In this document: piece by piece, positions 1 through 15,000 of the stretch
Layout of the letters: every line of letters begins with the position of its first letter
Numbering within the stretch: position 1 is the first letter of the stretch
From: Oscillospiraceae bacterium
GTDB lineage: Bacteria; Bacillota; Clostridia; Oscillospirales; Oscillospiraceae
Assembly (NCBI GenBank): GCA_022800215.1
Contig: JAAWPV010000079.1
Location: 53,714-117,713, forward strand
Length of the DNA stretch: 64,000 nucleotides
Direction: 5' to 3'
Translations under genes and position numbers: made by a program
The notes under the pieces: model-generated
Databases searched by the model: none
What the model was told of the DNA's origin: nothing
What the model saw: the letters and a program-made list of their open reading frames with translations, nothing else

Positions 1-3000
1 TGACCATCGGGCCGCAGGACCCGCATGTTGGCAGCAATCTTGTCGGGCGCCAGCATAGATACACCGTTGAGAACACTGTTCGTGGCACTCAGATTTCTGG
101 GCCGGTTCACATTGGTGCTCCGGGAAATCGTCAGCTGCGGATCCACCAGACCACGATAGTTGGTACCCCAACCCCAGAGCCGTCCGGCGGCATCGCTGGC
201 GAAGGAGTAGGCCCGGGTAGCCCGGAGACCAGCCGTCTCCGCATAGCCACTGGCCGCGATGGCCACCACAGGAGCGGACCGGAGATCCTCACTGCTGCCC
301 AGTGCGGCGGTAGTATTGGTCTCCGAACCAAGGACCCGCTCGGCATAATAATACACGTTGGTACTACCACCAGCATCGCCCTGGCCCAATTCACTCCGAG
401 AGTTGGAGCCCCAGCCCCAGACCACACCGTTCTTATCCAGAGCCAAGGTGTGATTGCCGCCGGCAGAAATCTTGACAATATCAGTCAGCGCCACGTAGGT
501 ATCAGTCTCACTGTCATAACGCTTGACCTGAATGGGTACGCTGGCAGAGCGCTGGCCGCGGCTGCCCAACTGACCATAGGTGTTGGAGCCCCAAGCCCAA
601 ACCGTACCGTCGCTCTTCAATGCCACAGAGTGGGCGAGACCCACGGAGATCTCCGGGAACACCACGGTATCTTCAGGCATAGAGGCATTGGCGTTGACCA
701 CATTGAGCTTGAAGAAGCCCTGGTTGCCCATCTCGTCCGTCACCACGATGTAAGTAAAGCCGGTGTCAATGGCTGTAATAACGCCAGTTTTGCTATCAAT
801 CGTCGCTACGGATTCATTCTTGGACTCGAAACGCAGCTGAGAAATGTCAGGCTTGTAGACCCTCTGGCCGTAGGCGTTGAAGCCCAGATAACCCAGAATG
901 GCATCCACGTCGATCTCCACAACGGAGCCACTCTTCACTGCAGTAGCCAGAATGGTAGTGGCCGTGTTAGCGATGGTCCCGTCCTCGTTCCACTCAGTGA
1001 CGCTGTCATCCTCAATAATGGTATCGTAATAGATGGTGGCATCCTTACCGTTCACCCGAATGCGGTCCACCTTCAGATAAGAACCACCGCCATTCTCCAG
1101 TACACTGACGGGAGCATATTTCTCAGTGTAAGTGCCATCACCCAACTGACCGTAGGTATTCATACCCCAAGTATAGACGGTACCATGCTCGTTATCATAC
1201 ACCACAGCAGACCGGCCGTAGGGCGCGCCGTTCATACCCATAATATTGTCGATAATGGCGTTGCTGTTTCCATTTCCGGCCTCGCCAGCCCGGACAAAGT
1301 CAGCCACATTGCGGTTACCACCGATGGTCCCGTTGGCCAGTTGACCGCCCTCGTTTTCACCAGCAGACTTCATGCTCTTATCCAGATAACGCACATAGCT
1401 GGCAGGTCCGGCAGAGATAAGGATGGCCACGCTTTCGGCCTTTTCCAGTTCCTCGTCGGTCATTGCGGCAATGGCATCCAGGTACTCCTGGGTGTGCTCA
1501 TAACCGTTGTCGCCAGCCACATAGGTGGTAACACGGCCGTCGCCTGCAAACTTTTCATTGAAGGTAGTATCCACACTGGCGCCATTGGTGGCAGCAGTTA
1601 CATTGACATTGGTCCCCACACCCAACTGGCCTCTGGCATTGGCACCCCATGCATGGACCTTGCCGTTGACGTCGATGGTCAACACACTGTTGGCTCCAGA
1701 CGACAAGGCAATATAGTTGCTGTCACCATCGGCATAAGAAGGTCCTGCGTTGGTCACCTCAGTCGTGCCAAACTGGCCCTGGTCAAACTTACCCGTCCGG
1801 GTATCCTTACCGATACTCAGAACATCACCGCTGCGGGTCAAGATGTGGGTAGTGTTCTGGTCGGCCGAGATGTCATAGGCTTGAGCAGAAGAGGGCAGAC
1901 GTAGCTTCACCGGCCCGCTGGTGTAATTGCTCACCCCAATGGCAGTGTTGGTGATATCCAACTTTCCAAAGCCATAGTTACCCATGCCGTAGACGTTGCC
2001 CTGGCTGTCCAGCAGCAGGGAGTGCGTCTGTCCAGCAGCAATGTCCACAATCTCCGCACCCTCAGGCAGGATATCCTCCAGGGGCAGTACAGTGGGTGTG
2101 GTAAACTCAAGGGTAGAATGGAGCGGATCATTGCTGGGCAAGAATCCAAGCTGTCCGTTCATATTATTGCCCCAAACAAAGACCTTGCTTCCGGTCTCTC
2201 TGGTAGTCAGGGCCAACACGAAATCAGCGCCCACAGCAATCTTCCGCACGGGCAACTCGTCACCCAACAAGACATCCTCGCGGATGCTTACCTGCTGCGG
2301 CGAGGTGGCTTGCTGGACTTCACTGTTCGCGCCCAGACCCAAGCGGCCTCTGACATTGTTACCGAAGGTCCAGACCGTACCATCGTCCCGCAGGACCACA
2401 GTGAAGTCATCGCCAGCAGCTACCTGAGGATAGGCAACACTAGGTGTTTCACCATCCTCGCCAGGCAGCGGCATTACGTTGATCTTCAGGAAGCCATAAT
2501 AGATCTCACCATTCACGACATACTCCGCGATGATGTAGGTCACACCGAAGTTCTCCTCCAACTTCCCACCGCAATTGGCGCACACTCCACCAGACGGGGC
2601 CTCAGTATAGGTCTCGCCGCAAGTCTCGCAGAGGTATGCCACCGCCGTGATCTTCACTGCACCTTCACCATCGTTGTAAACAGCGGAGGTATCAATCTTG
2701 ACCACATTGGGATCAAGGGACCGGAAGGTCACATCGTTCACATTTTCCACGATATTATGGATGGACGCATTGATCAGGTTGAACTCGTTCTCCTTCATAA
2801 GCTGGAACATGGAGGGATCCAGCCACAGGCTTTCGCCCTTGCGGAGATCATACTCGTACTCAGTCAGATCCAGTTCCCGCTTGCCCTCTGTCAGGCCCTC
2901 GATCTCCATCAGGTTCATGGTAAGCAACTTCTTGTGGACGCCCACCTGGCGGGCTCTGGTAATACTGGTCACATCCAGAACACCCAACTGATAGCTGGTG

Positions 3001-6000
3001 TTGTCACCCCAGGCCCAGACAGTGCCGTCCTTCTTAGCCACTATGCTCTGTGCTCCGCCAGCACCCACAGCAAAGACGTCATTCAAGTCACGAGACTCAA
3101 TGACAGTACCCTTACCGCAGTATGCGCAATTCTGGCCCAGACGCTCAGCAAGATTCTCCTCACCGCAGGTATCGCAGATATACTTTACATCATTCTGCTG
3201 CGCTTTCACAGGGGTAGCACTCCCCACAGAGGTGTCATTACCCCAAGTGTAGACCTGGCCGCTAAAGCCCACAGCCGTCATATGGCTGCCGGAAATCGCA
3301 ACCTGGCTCACCCGCTCATCCAGTTCCACCTGAGTGGGCACAGAATGACCGGTGATTTGAATGTTATCGTAATTACCCACGGTACCAGCACCCTGATTGG
3401 TCACAGGTGCATAGTTGGTACCGGTACTTACCGCATTGTTCCCCAACTGGCCATTGCTGTTATCACCGAAGGTCCAGAGGGTTCCATCCCGGCGTATAAC
3501 GGCGGTTACATTGCCACCGGCATAGATCTGCCAGGCATTGTCGATAGCAGCCTGGGTGGGAATCAGCTTAGCGGTCATGTTTGCCCGCACAGAGGGAGGC
3601 GTACCATTCAGCGCCTTGCTGGCGTTGGTGGTAGGCCGGCTGTTACCCAACTGACCATAGCTGTTGTCGCCCCATGTCCAGACGTTTCCGTAACGGTCCA
3701 TAGCCACAATGTGGGCATTACCAGCAGCCACAGCTACAATATCCTTCAGGTAATCATCCTCTACGATACTGTTGTAGGGGAACTCCACCCCGTTGCTGTC
3801 GGCAAAGGTATAGTTTTCATTGAACGTACCAGCCATGACCTGAACAGGCACAGAGGAATAGGCCAGACGCTCCTCACTGGGACTATAGCCGCCCAGAGAG
3901 ATATAATCGTTGCCCTGAAGTACGCCGGGGGCATAGTAAACCAAATCCTCATTGCTGTTGGTCCGGCTCACGCCCAGAACACCTCTCACATTCTGTCCGA
4001 AGGTGTAGACCGATCCATTTTTATCCACCACCACAGAGAAGTTTCTGCCTGCGGCGATGTCCACGATATCTTTCAGGTACACATAGGTCAGATGTCCGGT
4101 GCACTCGATAGTGGCAGTACACGGCTTGCCCTCGCCAGACTCCGTATTACCTGTGGAAGCACTACCGTCTCCGTAAACAGCTCCGCAGACATCACAGACA
4201 TAGGTCACGCCGCTTTGCTTTCCGCTCCGGACCTTTACAGGAGAGTAGACATTGCCAGAGGTCATGGAGTTGCCGATCTGACCATAGGTATCATTACCCC
4301 AAGCGTAGACCTGACCATCCTTAGTCAAGGCCAGCATGTGGTCAGCGCCGGCAGCAATCTTGATGATACCAGTGAGGTAACCCTCGCCCGTTTCATCAAT
4401 GACTTGGGTAGGCGTCTCGCTAAAGGACAGCGGCGCACCGGTGGTACCCAGGCCAACACCCAACTGACCGTTGGTGTTGGTACCCCAGGTCCAAACACTG
4501 CCGTCAGACATAAGGGCGGCAGAGAACCGGTCGCCCGAGACCACCATGGGCGTTGCCACCACGGAAGAGTCACCCACCACTTCGATGATCTCATCGTCAT
4601 CGGTGTGACGGAACTCCACCTCCAGTTGCTTCCACACCCGGTCCAAACGGTCACTGATGGTAATGATAGAAGTGCCAAAACGCTCATCGGTAGCAGGCGT
4701 AGCGATCCAGTCCTCGCCAGTGATGAAATCACCATTCGAAGAAGTCAGGGTGATATCCTCCACCTTGGTAGTCCGGGAGGAGCTGGTATGAAGCAGATTG
4801 GTATAGAAGTGATCGTAACGATAGACAGAATTCTTATCCACCACGAAGGTCTGCCCTTCGGTCAGGACCAGCTTATTGGGCAGGGGGTTCTTTGCGTCAA
4901 AGAGGTTATCGTCATCCGTACCAGTAACTACATCCTCCATATCGGGAACCATCAAAGAGGACATGGAGAAGAGCATGGGAGCAAAGACCATCTCAGAGAG
5001 TTGCTCACCGTCCACCATTTCGTCCGCACCATACACCAACTGTTCAAAGCTGAACATACTCAGCAGTTGGATGGTCTCCTCGGCCACCGTCTCAGGCTCT
5101 TCAGCCAGAGTTGCGGCTAGGCTCTCCGCCAAGCTGATAATGGCGGCAGAGAGTTCCAGGCTGGAGTCGGCACCCACAGGGACAGGGATCAGAGTTTGCT
5201 CATCCTTTACGTTGCTACCTACTTGATAGGCATTGTTGACACCCATAGCGTACAGACCACCGTCGTCGGTAAGGAACACCGAGAAGCTGCTGCCGCCGGA
5301 AATCACGTTTTTACTGGAAACAATGGCGTCAGTGATGGCTGCTCCACCGGTATAGATGGTAGGCAGGTTGGTCCGCTCCTGTGCAGTGTAGGAATTATAA
5401 GTTGAACCCACAGTGCCGTTGCCCAATTGACCCGCATTGTTGCGGCCCCAGACATAGGCCCGGCCATCGGCGGTGACCGCCATGGCGTGGTAATCGCCGG
5501 CAGCGATATACTTCACGTTGGTGAGCTCAGTCATGTCATCCTTTTTCACTGTGCCCACACCGCTGGCGCCAACGCCCTGACCCAACTGGCCGTAAGTGTT
5601 GTTACCAGTGCTGTAAACCTTGCCGTCCGTGCCCAATGCCAAAGTAAAGTCGTTGCCTGCGGCCACAGCAGTATAGGTGCCGCTGAAACCACTGACACTG
5701 CCATTGGTGTTCAGAACTACCACATTGCCATTAAGGGAAATAGACATATCCTTCGCAGTGGTACTACCGCCAGACCAACTACCGCCGGGCGTATACACCT
5801 TGCCATCTCCGTCAATCAACCGATAGGTGCTGCCGCCAGCATAGACTCGGCTGTTAGCACCCATAGCATTGCCATAGGGCTGGGCATAGGCAGTGAAGCC
5901 ATTGCCCCAACGGTAGGTCTGGCCTTCATTATTAACAGCCAAAGCAAAGTTGCTGCCTGCAGCAATATGAACAATATTCCGCAGAACGTAATGGTTCCGG

Positions 6001-9000
6001 TAACTGTCCTCCATGACCACCTGAACAGGAATCATCTGCTTATTACCGGTGGTGCCAACACCCAACTGGCCGTTGGTGTTATCACCCCAGCCCCAGACAG
6101 TACCGTCACCCTTCAGTGCCAATGTAAAGCCGTTGCCCGAAACGATCATGGGCTGTGTGAAGGTGTAGTCCTCCACCGTAACACCGGCATTGGGCTGATC
6201 CTCATAAGGCGTAATGATAATAGTCAGAGTCTGGAACGCACCGCTGGTCTGATCGGTAACGGTAATGACCGCCGTACCCATAGCATCCTTCAAAGGCTGC
6301 ACAGTGTACATGCCGTTCCCTTCTGTAATGGTCACCAGCCAGCTATTAGTAGTCACAGTGATATTGGCCTCATCGGAGATGATGTCATTCAGGCCAAAGA
6401 CATTGAGAGCACCGCTGGCACCAGCCAAAGCTACTTGGATGTTGCTCAGTTCCACAACATCCTGGTTGGTGATGGTTACGCTGTTGCCAGTGACAGGGGT
6501 CCGGCTACCGTCACTCTTCTTTTGGTGGGTAACCGTCATGGTCAGTCCGGCCACACCGTCCACAACGCCCTCAGCAGTCACCAGAGTGGGTATGCTAACG
6601 CTGGCCACCCCGGTTTGGATGCCGAGCTGTCCCTCACTATTATTACCTGTAGTAAGCACATAGCCGTCATTGCGGATGAGGATAGAGTGATCCTCGCCGC
6701 CAGTGATAGCCCGAATCCGGCGTTGGACATCATCCTGCACCGAATAGGGATTGATCATGGCTACGCTCTTGTTGGCCTGAGATCCATCACCCAACTGTCC
6801 ATCCGCATTTTCACCCCAAGCGTAGACCTGACCGTCGCCAGTAATGGCAAAGGAGGTAGTAGCACCTGCCGAGATGGAAACAATACCAGTAATGGGCTCA
6901 GTCACCATGTTGTTAGTAGTCAGAACCTTAGTGGGATAATAGCGAGGCTCCTCATCGCCCACACCCAAACGGCCATAGTAGTTGTAACCCATGGCCCAGA
7001 CATAACCGTCGGAGGTAAGCAGCAGGGTATGTGCATCTCCCGCAGCAATGTCCACCACCCGATGGTCATGACTGAAGGTGTGCAGGCCCTCACTGAAAAT
7101 CTCACGGGCATAGTAGCTGGTCCGGTCATTAGTCCGGCCACGGCCCAGCTGGCCGTAGTCGTTGTCACCCCATGTGTAGACCGCTCCGCCGTAGGTCAGC
7201 GCCACGGCATGACGCCCGCCGGCGGCAATGGCCAGCACGTTGTCCAGTTTATAGGGCGTGTTAGGTCCGCTGAGCTGCTCACTGCTACTGGAGAAGCCCA
7301 GAACCTGAACCGGTGTCAATACATCGTTGGTGCCAGCCACGCCAATCTGATGATAAGCATTGCTGCCCCAAGCCCAGACCTGGCCGTAGTTATCCACCGC
7401 CATACTGAAATCATCGCCGGCAGCCACAGCCCGCAAGTTACCGAAATAGCTGTCCCCGTTCTGAGCTGTCACTGCGGCAGGTTCTTCACCCACATGGGTG
7501 GTTCCCGTGTGGTCGCAAAGACCCACATTCGTGGTATAAATACTGCTGCAAACATCACAGATGTACCCAGTAACCACAGAACCAGTTACCAACCGCTCAG
7601 GCACCAGTCGATTATTCGTATCACCGGTACCCAACTGGCCGTTGGCATTGTAGCCCCAAACCCACAATTGGCCTTGGGTATCCACAGCCAGAGCATGGAG
7701 CCGTCCAGCAGCGATAGACTTAATGCGGATATTACTGTTATCAGTGCCGAATGCCACACGGCCGGGCACGTAGGAGTCACCCGTCACATTGCGGCCCAGC
7801 ATACCATTGGCGCTATCGCCCCAGCTCCAAACGGTGCCGTCACTCTTCAGGACCAGAGTAAAGCCGTCGCCGCCGGCCACCATGGGCATGATATCACCAG
7901 TACCGGAAACCACATTGACAGTGACCATACCAATGGTCTCTACAGCGCCACCCATCACCTGTCCAATCACCACCACGGAAGTTCCGGTAGCACCAGGCAT
8001 GGGGGTCACGATCCCGTTGGCGGAAACACTGATCACATCATCATGGTCCTCGCCGTTAGCAAGAACATAAGTCAAGGTCTCATTCACAGCCGCTTCGGTG
8101 GGATAGTAGGTCAAATTGAAGCCGCTGGGTGTAGTGATGGTCTTGGCAATGTTGCCCAGATCCAGTGTGCTAATATTCGTCACCGTGTAGCTGGTCTGCG
8201 GTGTACGGATAGAGGGCAAATGTCCGATGGTACGGACAGGAAGCTCCTTGGCGCTTTCATTGGTCCGCTCGCCAGTACCCTGCTTGCCGTCACCATCCTT
8301 GTCACCCAACTGGCCATAGTCGTCCTGACCATAGCCATAGACGGAACCATCGCCGTTGATGAACATCACATGGCTGACACCGGCAGAAGCAGCAATCACA
8401 TTAGTGATGACCTCATCCGCCTCCGCACCAGTCAAAATCCCCGCCTCACCAGCTAGAACCTTGGTGAACTGGCTGTCTGCCAAAGTGAAGGTTTGGTCAA
8501 TATAGACCTGGCCCTCAGTGTCCAGCAAAGCCACAGCCTCGCCACGGGCAGTCATCTGGTAGAAGTCCTCCACGGAATCCACCTCAGCGCCCTTGATGAG
8601 GGTAGCATAAATCTCGTTGCGGCCCTGATACCGGCCCCAGACATAGACCTTGTTGACCTGCTTGTCGCCCTCTTTCACACTCTGGAGGGCCATGCTGAAG
8701 ACCGCACCGGCCACAATGGCCACCACATCCGTCAGCGCAGTGTCTTCGTCTATCATGACCTTGCGCAATCTGGTGGAGTCGGTAGTAGTGCCAACACCCA
8801 ACTGACCATTGCTATTCCGTCCGGTAGCCCAAACGGTGCCGTCCCGCTTCAACACGATGGTATGCGCCTCACCGAGAGCCACATCCTGAACACCACTGGT
8901 CCGCAGATCGGTAGCTGTGCGGTACACGCCCAGACCCTGCTTATCTCTTCCGCCACGGCCATCGGCAGTGGAACCCCAGAGATACAGAGTACCATCCTCC

Positions 9001-12000
9001 ATCACGGCAGCAGCATGGCTGTTCTTAGCTGCCACCTTAACCACGCTGTTGATATAGTCACCCAGGTACTCATTGGTCTTCTCATCGGTACCCAAAGGAA
9101 AGTCTGCGCTAGGCGCATTGGTCTTAGTGGTGAAACCCTGAAGCACCGCCACAGGACCCTGAGCCTTTTCGTCCGCAGTACCCAGAATCACGTTCTCCGT
9201 ACTATTGTTACCCAACTGACTGCTGTCGTTCAGGCCCCAACCATAAATCAGGCCACTGTGGGTAATTTTGCCGTCCTCGCCCTTGGTCTCGGTTTCCTTG
9301 AGGACCAACACGAAGCTGTCACCCATAACAATTTGAGTCACGCCAGTCAGGAACCCAGTAGGATCGGTATTATCCCGCACCTGAGTGGGAACAGGAATCA
9401 TGACCTGACGGCGTTCACTACCGCTAGCCAGCAGATCCAGATTGCTGACCCACTGATCATTCCGGCCCCAAGTCCAGACAGTACCGTCAGCCCGGAGAGC
9501 CACGGTAAACTCCTCACCGGCAATGATTGTGGGAACTGTTTGCGCAGAAACAGTTGTGTTTTTCTCCGTGTATTCATTGCCCATGGTCTCCAGCCCGAAG
9601 CCCAGAACAAACTCGGTCCGGTATTCCACGGCGGTATTGTCCTCGTTCATCAGTTCCACGATAATCTCCGTCTTCATGCCCGGCTCCACATAATCCCAGT
9701 TCACCTGAGCTGTGAGCATACTGCCGTTTCTGACAATCGAGGTGATAACTTTTTCGTTGACAGCCCGAACCCGAATACGGTCCTTCTGCTTATTACTCAG
9801 ATAAGCCCATGCAGACTGGATCAGCAGGTTAAAGCCGTCCAGCTTCTCAATCACAACCTGATCCAAATCAATTTGGAACGTCTCTCCAATGTTGCCGTAC
9901 ATGCTAAGCATCAAGTCATGGGGAGCTGAGTAGGTCCGCTCCACTGTTGCAGCATTCAAATCCCGAATTACATTCACCGCGTTGAGCCGCAGAGCGCCGC
10001 TGTTTTCCTGACCAAAGCTGACCTGAGCGGGCGCCAGAGCATATGCCAATTCGTCAGGATAAAGGCCCGTACCCAACTGTCCGTCAGTGTTGTAGCCCCA
10101 GGTCCAGACAGTACCGTCAGACTTGACCACCATAACAGCAGTACCGGACAATGCCAAGCCATAGGTGTTCCAATAAGTAGCATCATCCACACCCTTGACC
10201 ACATCAGTGCGGTTAAAGTTGTCATTGTCCACCCGGTTAAACTGGGTGTTGTCAAAGACGGTATTGTTGTTACCACCGCCCCACTGATAAATCACACCAG
10301 TATTGCTCATCACCGCAGTCAACTTGCCATTGGTAGCTACCTGAACGATGGTTTCATCCTCAGTCAGGCCAGCTGTCTCGGCAGTGATGCTCACCTCCAG
10401 CGGCAATTCGCTGTGGGTCACATCTTGCTGCTGTTTCGGATGCAGCTCATTGTTGGTGTTGTCACCGAACGTATAAACCCGGTCACGCTTGCCTTCACTG
10501 TCAGCGTGGGCAGACAAAAGGATAAGCTGGTCAGCCATGCTGCCTGCGGCGATTTCCAGGACCTGATCCAGGTTGCGGCCCAGATAGGTCTCATCTGCCT
10601 CGTCAGCTTCTGCCATCCGTACCGGCAGCGGTGTCCGCTGAGCGACAGTAGCATGAGTGGTACCACCGCTGGATTCGTTAGAATACATGTAGCTGTAACT
10701 ATTCACCCGCTCCTGGTTGGTAGCAGTCCGGTCTTTCTCGCCCAGGCCGTAATTCCAAGCACCGTTGGTGTAGAATGCGCCCCAGGTCACTACGGTACCA
10801 CTAGCCAGCAAAGCCGCAGAGAAGCCGCGGCCAGCGGCAATCTCTACTACACCGCTGAGATACTGAACCTTGTCATCGTTATTATTCACAAGGCCGCTGC
10901 GTTCCACCCGCACAGGAGTAGTATAGTTGGCCTTCCGGCTCTGAGAACCAATCTGAGAGGTTGCGTTGTTGCCCCACGCCCAGACATTGCCATCCTTATC
11001 CAGCGCCAAGACATGGTCAGTGCCGGCAACGATTGCCACAATGTTACTCAAATAGCCGCTTTCATCATTCTGGGCGCCGGTCAAGACACGAACCGGGAAT
11101 ACCATGTAACTATCCGTAACGCCTGCACCCAAACGGCCACTATTGTTATAGCCCCAACTCCAGAGGGTACCGTCAGCAGCCAAAGCAACCACGAAGTTGT
11201 CACCTGCAGTGATGTCGATGATACCAGTCAAGTAACCGATACCACCAGGGCCACGAACCTGAATGGGACTGACCTCGTAGGTATTATGGCCCACAGTACC
11301 ATCGCCCAACTGGCCATAGGTATTGTTGCCCCAGGTCCAGACAGTACCGTCAGCCTTCAGAGTCACGGCAAAACCCTGATTTTCTCCATTGGTGCCATAA
11401 ACCACCTTGGGAGAAGCAGTTCTGGCCGGAATATTATCCAGCACCGGGATAATCTCCACCCGGATCACTCTGGAAGTATTGGTGTCCATGTGGCGGATCA
11501 GGATGGTGGCAGTGCCGAAGCCTGCACCCTCCTTCTCTGCCGCTTTGATCTTAAAGGTCTTGCTGGCTTCGTCCTTCTCTACCGTCACCACAGAGGTATT
11601 GGAAGAAAGGATCTCGAACTGGTCGAAGTCCAGATTCTGAATCACATCAATGGGATCGTTCTGGGTGCCGAAAGGCCGTATCCGGGCACTAAAGCCAGGA
11701 ACCAAGAACCGCTCCAAATTGGCCGCATTGATGGTCAGGGTGGCGCCCGGTTTGATCTCCAACTTCACGGTGTCCCCGTTGCTTTCCACAAAGTGGTTCA
11801 TAGCACCGTTCATTCTGAGTATGCTGCCGCTCAGGCGATCCTTCTCATCGAAGTCGACCGTCTCTGTTCTAACCAATCCAGTTGTAGGATCAGGTGTGTC
11901 AATGGTGACATCACCCAGATACAGGCTGTTTTCATCCTCAGCGCCCACCCGGACAGGTGTTTCAGCAGAGAGGAATTTGAAGTTGCCCATGGTGGTTCCC

Positions 12001-15000
12001 TTACCGGTGAACTCATTATAACCGCTGCTCAGATCCTTTGCAGTAGCGGTACCCACAGACCAGACCGTACCGTCGGTACGAATAATGGTGGTCCGGGTTT
12101 CGCTGATAGCCAGCGTCATAGCCCGGGTAAAGACCTCCTGACCACCCACGTCGCTGGTCACCTTGTCGGGATAGGACTCGGGCGTAATCACATTGAGGTC
12201 AGTACCATAGTTCACGCTCTCACCCTGGGTAATTACCTTGTAATCGTCAGTATCCATGGCCGTGCCGGCGGTGCTAAACTGGTTATTACCGTTATCCAGA
12301 TTGCCCCAGCCCAGGATATGACCATTTTTGTCCAGAATGGCGGAGGAATTATCCTGGGCGTACAGGGTAGCAAGACCCAGGTCCTCGGTGATAGCATCCA
12401 CAAAGTCGATCTTCACAGGTGCATTGGTGCTTGTCAGGCTGTCATCCTTCATCAGCTGGCTCTTGTTATTGAGACCCCAGCCCCAGAGAGTACCGTCGGA
12501 ACCCAAGGCCAGCACATGGTTATCACCGGCCACAATATCCACGATACCCTGGAGATAGTAAGTGCCGTTGCGCTGCTCGCCGGCTGCCACCTGAGTGGGG
12601 TAGACCCGGTTCTGGTTGCTGCCGATGCCCAGCTCGCCGTTGGTGTTAACACCCCAAGTGTAGACAGTGCCGTCCACCAGCAAGGCAGCCACAAAGGTGT
12701 CGCCGCTGGCGATCTTAGCCACCCGGGCGGTGCGGTTGGGTGTTGCGCCGGTCTCAGCGGCCACCATGGAGGTGTTAGAACCCAGCTTAGTAGCGTACTG
12801 GCCGGTGGCATCACCCAGATGGTCGGTACCACCGGGGCCAAGGACCTGAGTGGCATAAACATGGTACATTGTACTCGGGGTCGTACCGTCGCCGCCCCGC
12901 ATGTACTCGGGGTTGGGAAACTCACGATAACCCGCAGACCTGGTCACCATGTGGCCCGCGACAAAGTTCAAACGGTCGGTATAACCACCGTCATAATAGC
13001 CGCCGTTATTGCCCCAGTAGTAGACATTGCCGGTGGCGCTGAGGGCCACGGCGTAATCCCGGCCGGCAGCGACGGATACGATATTGCGCAGAGGCGCATT
13101 GGAACCCGACGATACCTTGACCGGATAGTACGCGCCGCTATCATGCACAGAATACTCGACCCAATAGTTCGGATAAGGACTGCTATGACACACATAGGCA
13201 TAGTTATAATTTCCGTTGCCCAGCTCGCCATGCTCGTTATAGCCCCAGGAGTAGAGGGTGCCGTCGGCAGCCAGGGCGTAGCTGGTGAAGTCACCGGCAG
13301 CGATGGCCACGATATTCTGAAGGTAACCGGCATTGCCATTTTGCTCACCGCTGCGTACCTGCTGAGGCGAAGTGTAGTTCTGCTGGACGCTGTAGCCCTG
13401 GTCGTCATAGGCACGGGTCATACCGTGATAGCCGGGAGAGGACCAGTTGCTGTAGCGCCATGTGTTGGCGATACCCAGCTGGCCATAGAGGTTGGAGCCC
13501 CAGGCCCAAACGGTGCCATCCTCCCGCAGCACCAGGGTGTGTTCCTTACCGGAAGCTACCATGGGTGTTGCAACGACCTGCATCTCGGTACCATCGAAGG
13601 TCTGGTTGGAATTGCCCCGGACTTCGACCTGAAGGAAGCTCTCGGCCAGAACATAGCTGTTGCTGGTATCCCAGACCCGGACCACCACAGAGGCGGTACC
13701 GTAGTTGCGAAGGCCTGCGCACTCCACGGTGATGACCCAGTCATTGCCGTTCTGCTCGGCCTTAGCCACAACGATATTTTCGTTCATGGAGAAGGCTTCC
13801 ACCTTGCCGATCTCATCACGGAGCCAGACTCTGGGCATGATGCTAGTGCCGGTGTTCTCCAGCCAAGAGTTCACCCGCAGGACCAGCTTCTGTCCCTTGT
13901 CCTCAGGCACCCGGACATCGCCCGCCACCAGACGGACCCGCCAGGCGCTGACGTTAACGTCACCCTCGCCGGAGAAGATCAGTTCGCCTGCGTTATTGAT
14001 GCTGGCGCCATTCAAGGCAGCAGCGATATTTACAGGTTCATCATTCTCATCCAGTTCCATGTAGGCTTCATCGATCCACACATAGCTCTGGTAATGGTAG
14101 CCCGCCAAAACGGGGGCCGCCATATGAGTCACATTGTTGACCGCACCGGAGGTCTGGCTTACCACACCCAACTGACCGTATGTGTTATCACCCCAAGTAA
14201 GGACGTAGCCATATTCCTGGCGATTTTCTTTCTCGTCGCGGCTACTAAGATTCAGCAGCACGGCAGCGTGATTGTAGCCTGCAGCCACCACTCTCACGTC
14301 GGTAAGGTAACCGCTCTGTTCGGTTTGCTTATAACCGGCAGTCAGATCAATATAGTCAGCTGTGCTGTTCAGGTTGGGATCGGCAGTTTCGCCGGCAACC
14401 ACCCGAACAGGATAGAGCTCGTTGCTGCCCATGTTTCCAGTACCCAGCTGACCCACATTATTGAGGCCCCAAGCCACCACGCGCTGGTCGCTAGTCATAG
14501 CTATGGAGTAGCCATCGCCAGCATCCACACGGCGGAGAGTACCAATGCCGCCATCGCCCACATTGGTAGAGCCCAAGGGCACACCAGCGATTTCCATCAC
14601 ACGGCGGGGCAGAAGCGCTCTGGTCACAGTACTATCGCCAATACCCAACTGGCCACTAGCATTGGAACCCCAGGCATAGACTTCCTGCGTGCCATTGGCC
14701 GGGGTCAGAATTGCCACCATGTGGTCCACACCCACTGCCACAGTAGTGACCTGGGTGATGCTGTTGGTGGAACTGGTACTTTCACCCCGCATGACCTGCA
14801 CAGGAATAGGTGCGATTTGCGTAGAGTTCTGGCCCAACTGACCATAGGTATTGTCACCAAACACCCACAGGTCGTTGTTGCCCCGAACCACGGCAGAAGT
14901 ATTGCCGCCAGCCGCGATGAGCAGAGCATCAGAGATAATGCCCTCGCCCAAAGTGCCGCGCACCTCCATAGGCGTGGTATGAATATACAGCCGGGGATCC